DNA of 32,895 nucleotides from Catenaria anguillulae PL171 (taxonomy: Eukaryota > Blastocladiomycota > Blastocladiomycetes > Blastocladiales > Catenariaceae). Shown here piece by piece: positions 29,088 to 32,895 of the stretch. The notes beneath the pieces are model-generated. The model made no database searches. It was given only the letters and a program-made list of their open reading frames with translations, and had not been told where the DNA came from. The stretch is from the NCBI GenBank assembly GCA_002102555.1, contig MCFL01000273.1:1-32895 (forward strand). The letters run 5' to 3'. The position numbers were made by a program, and so were the translations under genes. Position 1 is the stretch's first letter; each line of letters opens with the position of its first letter.

Positions 29088-30140
29088 ACATCACTACCAC
29101 ATGTATTGAAGCTGAAAAACCAACACAATAGCCCTGAAATAAGGTACAAGAGCCGGAAGGTCACAGATCCAAAACACTCAATAAACGACAAAAGCAAGCA
29201 GGGAAAATGGCAAGCAGTTGGTGGTAGGGCACTTGGCCATGGGGTGAAAAAAGAGGGTGAGGAGGAGAGGAAAAGAGGAGGTAAACAGAAAGGGAGTAAC
29301 AAAATCAAAAAGTTAACAATCAAACCATATCATGGTGCGCAGTTTCAACGACACGCAAAAGAAAATCAGGTTCGAAAACAGATGATGGAGAACAGGGTAA
29401 GTTCAACAAGAGACATGGAGGGATGGAAGAGAAATTACGCCACAAGCGCAGAGATAGCCGTAGGGGACGGCGAGGGGACAAAAATAGAGTGTGTACCTGG
29501 CTGTACTCTAACACGAGTAGCAAAGCGTTGCTCTGCGTGGCCAAATCCGAATCGGGGGGTCGAGAGCCCTGGGAATGTGCCGTGGAATCGCCACTCATCA
29601 AAGGAAACTGGCACTTGCGAGGTGGTCAGGGAGCCAGCAAGTGGTGGACAGCCAACACGGCACTCGTGGATGTAGTGCGCGGCAATGAGTGCGGAATCCA
29701 TGAGCAACTGCCGGGTCCCTGAGGTGCGTCCCTCTTGGCAATGGGCACACTGGCAAGGCTGATGAGTTGACCGTTCCTCTGGTGCGCGCCGCTCAATTGG
29801 TCCAACAAGCCTGCAACGTTCCTTCCACAATACAGTCCGGATGGTCGTGGAGGCAATGGCAACAATCTGCGCTAGAGCGGGGCAAGTTGGGGGAACTGCT
29901 GTCGCAAGTGAACGTCAACCACGCACGCTGCCGTCGCTCGGATCTTGGGCAAGCTCATGAGCCGCTCAACCAGTGTTCTTGCAGACACACAGTGCGCTGT
30001 CATCTTACGGCGCCACAGCAGCTCCAACACTTGATCATGCACGTCTAGCCAGCATGTCCAGAGAAAGTCGGCAAGCGCTGGGTGTTGGGTTGTGTAGGAG
30101 AGTGTATGTGTATGCCGTTCATGTGTGTGCATGAGTTATT
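29065..30140 (-). mobile_element. LINE 3' end, copy A (5'-truncated)
   Basis: On the minus strand this element ends in a poly(A) tail (T23 at 29065-29087 on the plus strand). Before it is an approximately 400-bp 3' UTR, and before that a protein-coding piece. The segments LPKIRATAACVVD, IVAIASTTIRTVLWKERC, the zinc-like CQCAHC with HYIHEC, and FPGLSTPRFGFGHAEQRFAT all have counterparts in copy B at 31202-32295. The upstream FLWTCW piece aligns with the DHWAVC part of B, which looks like the Cys/His region after the reverse transcriptase in non-LTR elements. No RT domain is present, so it is 5'-truncated; the right border (about 30060-30160) is uncertain. I found no convincing target duplication. 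Its reading frame is interrupted at least once. Confidence 0.55.
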
Positions 30141-30453
30141 GAGTTGTTGTGTGTTTTGTTTGTGATCCGTGACCCAGCAGTTGGGCACGAACCCATGGTT
30201 AGCTCTGGAGATAATTCTGGGTCGTTTAGTATATACTACCTGTGCTTGATGACCTTCTAGTCTTACCTATGCAAGCACGCCAACATTTTTTTCATCAAGT
30301 TCTGCCAACAGAATTTCCCAGCACACAACAACCTGGCCGTCGTCGCTTAGCCCCATCCATCGTCGCTTAGCTCCACTCATTGCTGACTCATTCCATCGGC
30401 CACAAATCAAACCACACTTTCGTCTCACTCAACGCTGCACTTTCAACAAAACA
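30141..30453. other. Region before the next reading frame
   Basis: About 310 bp. A short tandem repeat of CATCGTCGCTTAGC-like units lies at about 30338-30372 (three GTCGCTTAGC/GTCGCTTAGCC copies). An A-rich leader, TTTCAACAAAACA, precedes the ATG at 30454. Confidence 0.4.
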
Positions 30454-31187
30454 ATGGCCAACTTGACGGATCAGCAAATTGACAATATCGGTGCCCTCAA
30501 GCCCCACGCCATCCTTGAATGGTTGCAATCGGTGGGCGACACTGCCAGCGAGCGCTTCTTCGAGCGCCAAGCCATCAAACTCACCAACACCAAACTGGTG
30601 ACGCCCAACTCAACAGTCCTGCTGCCGGCCAAGCAGTACTATGCCAGGCAGCAACAGCAACTAGAGGAGCAGCAAGACCAACTTGAGCGCGACTACAAGG
30701 TGACCCCACGATCGATGTGGACACCTGCATCAAACCCTTGGAGCGGGGCGTCTCGCGCTACCAGAAGTACCTCGACAAGCTCGCTCCGATCCTTGAGCAG
30801 CTCGTCGCCAAAGGCAAAGACCGCGACCCATTCGCTGCACCGCCTAACAAGGATGCCGACAAAGAAGCAACCAACAACCCGCTGGTGTACATTCCAGCTG
30901 GTCAATCGATTCCCTCGGCGCTCGCCCGCATGACCTTTGAGCGAGCTGAGACGGTCGCCGAGTTGGTGGCACAATTGTGTTTGCGGGCGGGTAACCACCA
31001 AGACATGATGGTGGCCAACCTCAAGCGCAGCATTTGGTATTTCCCGAGCCGCCCGCGCTGACACTTCACATTTCCCGAACAATTTGGACAAGGGCGAGTT
31101 GTTCCGCCGCCGTTGGACACTCTCGACTGGCCCAAGCGCCATGCGCAACGGATGGCGTTCCAGGATGTGTTGCTGGTGGAGGGCAAA

Positions 31188-31201
31188 ACGGTCGCTGACT
31201 A
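31188..31201 (+). repeat. 14-bp target site duplication of LINE B, left copy
   Basis: ACGGTCGCTGACTA lies immediately before the T14 tract. An exact copy is at 32296-32309. Confidence 0.85.
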
Positions 31202-31215
31202 TTTTTTTTTTTTTT
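31202..31215 (+). repeat. Poly(T) = minus-strand poly(A) tail of LINE B
   Basis: 14 T directly after the left target duplication. Confidence 0.85.
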
Positions 31216-31494
31216 GAACCACATTGCATGTATTTGTATGAACATATCAGATCTGAACATCCTATGAGGGAGGGGGAAAAGTTCAAACAGATACTCAAAA
31301 TACACCTGCCAGGGCAGCAACAAGCACACAACACAATGGGAGGAGCGGTTGGCAATAGTGGGGAAGGGAGGGAGGAGAAAGGAGAAGTGTTCAAACTAAA
31401 GGTTGTCAGAATGAGAAGCGTAGGGTGGGATATGGGCAGCATCATGGGTGCATGTGGGGGAGGTTATGGGGAGGGTGCAGGCAAAAAGCAAACT

Positions 31495-31530
31495 AGGGGG
31501 GGGTGCATCTGAAAGCGGGGGGGGGGGGGG
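31495..31530 (+). repeat. G homopolymer tracts in the LINE B 3' UTR
   Basis: A run of about eight G near 31496 and 14 G at 31517-31530, within a purine-rich plus strand. On the LINE strand these are C tracts. Confidence 0.8.
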
Positions 31531-32295
31531 AGGATACAAGGTAAGAAAGGAAGGACAAAAGAATGGTGGCAGTGTTGAGACAATTAGGTCAAGGTCAAAG
31601 AGAGAACGGTGGTAAAGGATACAGGAGCAGACTTGACTCTTGTAGTGCGATCTGGTTTGCAAAGCGCTGGGCTGACGGGCCAAGACCGAATGCCGGGGTG
31701 GACAAGCCTGGCATGGCATCAAGGTGGACCCAAGTCGCCATTGGAAGTGGGTCGATCCCTTGCTGCGCTGCACCTACAAGTGGTGTGTCACCTACTGCTG
31801 ACTCGTAGATGTAATGGCAGGCAACAAGGGCTGGCGAGTTGGCGTGCGTGCCCTGGCGAGGCTGTTGTTCCGTGCGGTACACACGTGGCATTGGCAAACA
31901 GTTGCACCCGTGCTCTCATGCAACACCGTGGCAATCGGACCGACACGCTGGCACCTTGGCTTCCACAATGTCAACCAGATGAGCGTTGATACACTTGCAA
32001 CAATCTTGGGCAAAAGCGCAGCCAGCCTGGGGAAGCGGCGACGCAAAACAAATCAACAACGCATGCGGCTGTGGCACGGAGATGGTTCGGGTTCAGCATA
32101 TGTCTGAGCAAACACCTTGCTTGGATCTGGAGGCATGCATCACTGCCCTTGAGCAGCTGCTCGATGTGTTCATGTGCCGCAACCCCAAGCTCCCACCGCT
32201 CCTGGTCCAGTTGTGGACACACCGCCCAATGGTCCTGATTGTCGACCGCCCACACAAAACACAATTTTGGTGACGGCACTCGGTCTGGCCAGTAC

Positions 32296-32309
32296 ACGGT
32301 CGCTGACTA
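32296..32309 (+). repeat. 14-bp target site duplication of LINE B, right copy
   Basis: ACGGTCGCTGACTA, exact copy of 31188-31201, at the 5' end of the inserted element. Confidence 0.85.
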
Positions 32310-32764
32310 CATAATCGCTGTTTCACTGGCATTGCTTGTGTACTTGCCCCGAGGCACGCATCCGAGGACAACCCCCTTTGGCGCTCGCCCATTGTCAAGA
32401 ATATCGTCATTGGTGTCATTGCCTCGATCTGGCTGACCGAGGTCAAGACCACTTGGTTTGAGGCAGCGGACAACACCTCGACGGACATCTGCACTGTCCT
32501 CCGCGAACTCAACAACCGCTATTCCCGCGCATCGAACCTTCCATGTTCCGCCACCTCATTGGCACACCAATCAGGTTCTATCCCAAAGTGCAAAAACAAT
32601 GCCAAGTGGAGCACCACGAGCTCGAGCAAGTCGCCGACCAACAACAAGGATGGTGCACAGACGCAGAGTGCCAAGGATGGTTCGCAAAACCATTCATTTT
32701 TTTTAAACATACAAGCAGCCTATGTACTGAGGGAGATAGACCATTGATACACAAAGACACAAGC

Positions 32765-32893
32765 TCATACACACAAACACACAACTCCTTGGACTTGGCA
32801 CTTGGGTACTTGCTTGGGGCCTTGGACCTTTGGCTTGATTCCGGTCTTGTACAACCACCAACAGAGGGTGGGCAAAGCAAGAATGCAAGCAAT
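32765..32893 (-). CDS. Possible C-terminus of a small membrane protein (enters from right edge)
   Basis: The minus-strand frame entering from the right edge reads IACILALPTLCWWLYKTG, a membrane-like helix, then a basic tail, IKPKVQGPKQVPKCQVQG, and stops with TGA at 32765-32767. The switch from hydrophobic to Lys/Pro-rich is typical of the cytosolic tail of a small single-pass protein. Only about 42 residues are visible, with no family match, and the alternative minus frames are also open. Low confidence. Confidence 0.3.
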   Translation of the reverse strand: MACILALPTLCWWLYKTGIKPKVQGPKQVPKCQVQGVVCLCV

Positions 32894-32895
32894 GC

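Larger units (their letters stand above)
31202..32295 (-). mobile_element. LINE 3' end, copy B (5'-truncated, with target duplication)
   Basis: 1,094 bp in minus orientation. A poly(A) tail (T14 at 31202-31215 on the plus strand) marks its 3' end. A perfect 14-bp duplication, ACGGTCGCTGACTA, flanks it at 31188-31201 and 32296-32309. This is the signature of target-primed insertion of a non-LTR element. The coding part starts at the very right edge (truncated 5' end) and reads a Cys/His piece, VDNQDHWAVCPQLDQERWEL, then NPNHLRATAACVVDLF, VASVSTLIWLTLWKPRCQR and CQCHVC. In another frame follow ALVACHYIYES and MPGLSTPAFGLGPSAQRFAN. The frame changes once near 31880, and the last Cys of the zinc-like motif present in copy A is Ser here. 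No RT domain remains. Confidence 0.75.
30454..32747 (+). pseudogene. Broken unrecognised plus-strand gene, split by LINE B
   Basis: An ATG in a good leader context (AAAACAATGGCC) starts MANLTDQQIDNIGALKPH and then a Gln-rich helix, YYARQQQQLEEQQDQLERDY. Coding-like sequence continues in other frames (YQKYLDKLAPILEQLV, ARMTFERAETVAELVAQL) up to the LINE B insertion at 31202. It appears to continue past it with SPIVKNIVIGVIASIWLTEV and Cys-containing segments toward 32700. The frame is broken in about three places besides the insertion, so I call it a pseudogene or relic. I recognise no family. It could be a former host gene or the coding part of another mobile element; the position among LINE remains makes the second plausible. 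Confidence 0.4.

Noticed and set aside
28758-29675. 305-codon plus frame running through the poly(T) tract
   Set aside because: It crosses a homopolymer and the antisense of a LINE and is low-complexity; a chance frame.
31495-31530. G-quadruplex regulatory element
   Set aside because: Simple G homopolymers in the decayed 3' UTR of a LINE; no evidence of function.
1-32895. CRISPR array, rRNA, tRNA or bacterial operon features
   Set aside because: No spaced palindromic repeats, no rRNA core sequences and no cloverleaf noticed. The genes are eukaryotic and intron-bearing.

Overview
The window is a gene-dense stretch of eukaryotic nuclear DNA. It carries short GT-AG introns of about 56-121 bp, intergenic gaps of a few hundred bp and core eukaryotic genes: a COP9 signalosome subunit 7, eIF2B epsilon, the rRNA-processing factor NOL12, the ribosome-quality-control ligase Listerin and NRDE2. 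Three further genes resemble axonemal or ciliary families (MNS1, a sperm-tail PG-rich repeat protein, FAM227), so the organism builds a motile flagellum. Compactness, small introns, an RGS protein with a fungal-looking domain and a flagellar gene set suggest a zoosporic fungus (chytrid or blastoclad grade) or another flagellated opisthokont-like protist. This placement is inferred from gene content only.

Layout. 1-1140: 3' part of a P-loop ATPase gene (+). 1355-2338: CSN7 (-). 2519-7966: an LTR retroelement (+) with two 662-bp LTRs that look identical, TG...CA ends, a 4-bp target duplication, a polypurine tract and one long ORF, but no recognisable pol. It sits in the divergent promoter region between CSN7 and EIF2B5. 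8225-10366: EIF2B5 (+). 10561-11349: NOL12 (-). 11843-16152: LTN1/Listerin (+, four exons). 16434-18004: MNS1 (-). 18340-19482: membrane-anchored SDR (+, three exons). 19851-20883: PG-rich repeat protein (+, three exons). 20931-22748: FAM227-like (-, several exons). 23268-23759: small RGS protein (+). 24277-27128: NRDE2 (-). 27129-32895 is a repeat-rich tail: two divergent minus-strand LINE 3' ends with poly(A) tails (poly(T) on the + strand), one flanked by a clear 14-bp target duplication, inserted among broken unrecognised plus-strand reading frames, with G/C homopolymer tracts.

The host genes mostly alternate in strand, giving divergent pairs that share short promoter regions (CSN7/EIF2B5, NOL12/LTN1, MNS1/SDR, FAM227/RGS) and convergent pairs with short 3' spacers. 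MNS1, the PG-repeat gene and the FAM227-like gene form a small ciliary neighbourhood around the SDR. The other genes are housekeeping functions: translation initiation, ribosome rescue, rRNA maturation, cullin regulation and nuclear RNA surveillance. Many introns share an unusual donor motif, GTNCG followed by T or C.

Exon boundaries were deduced by eye from frame continuity, splice motifs and remembered family sequences; no search was run.
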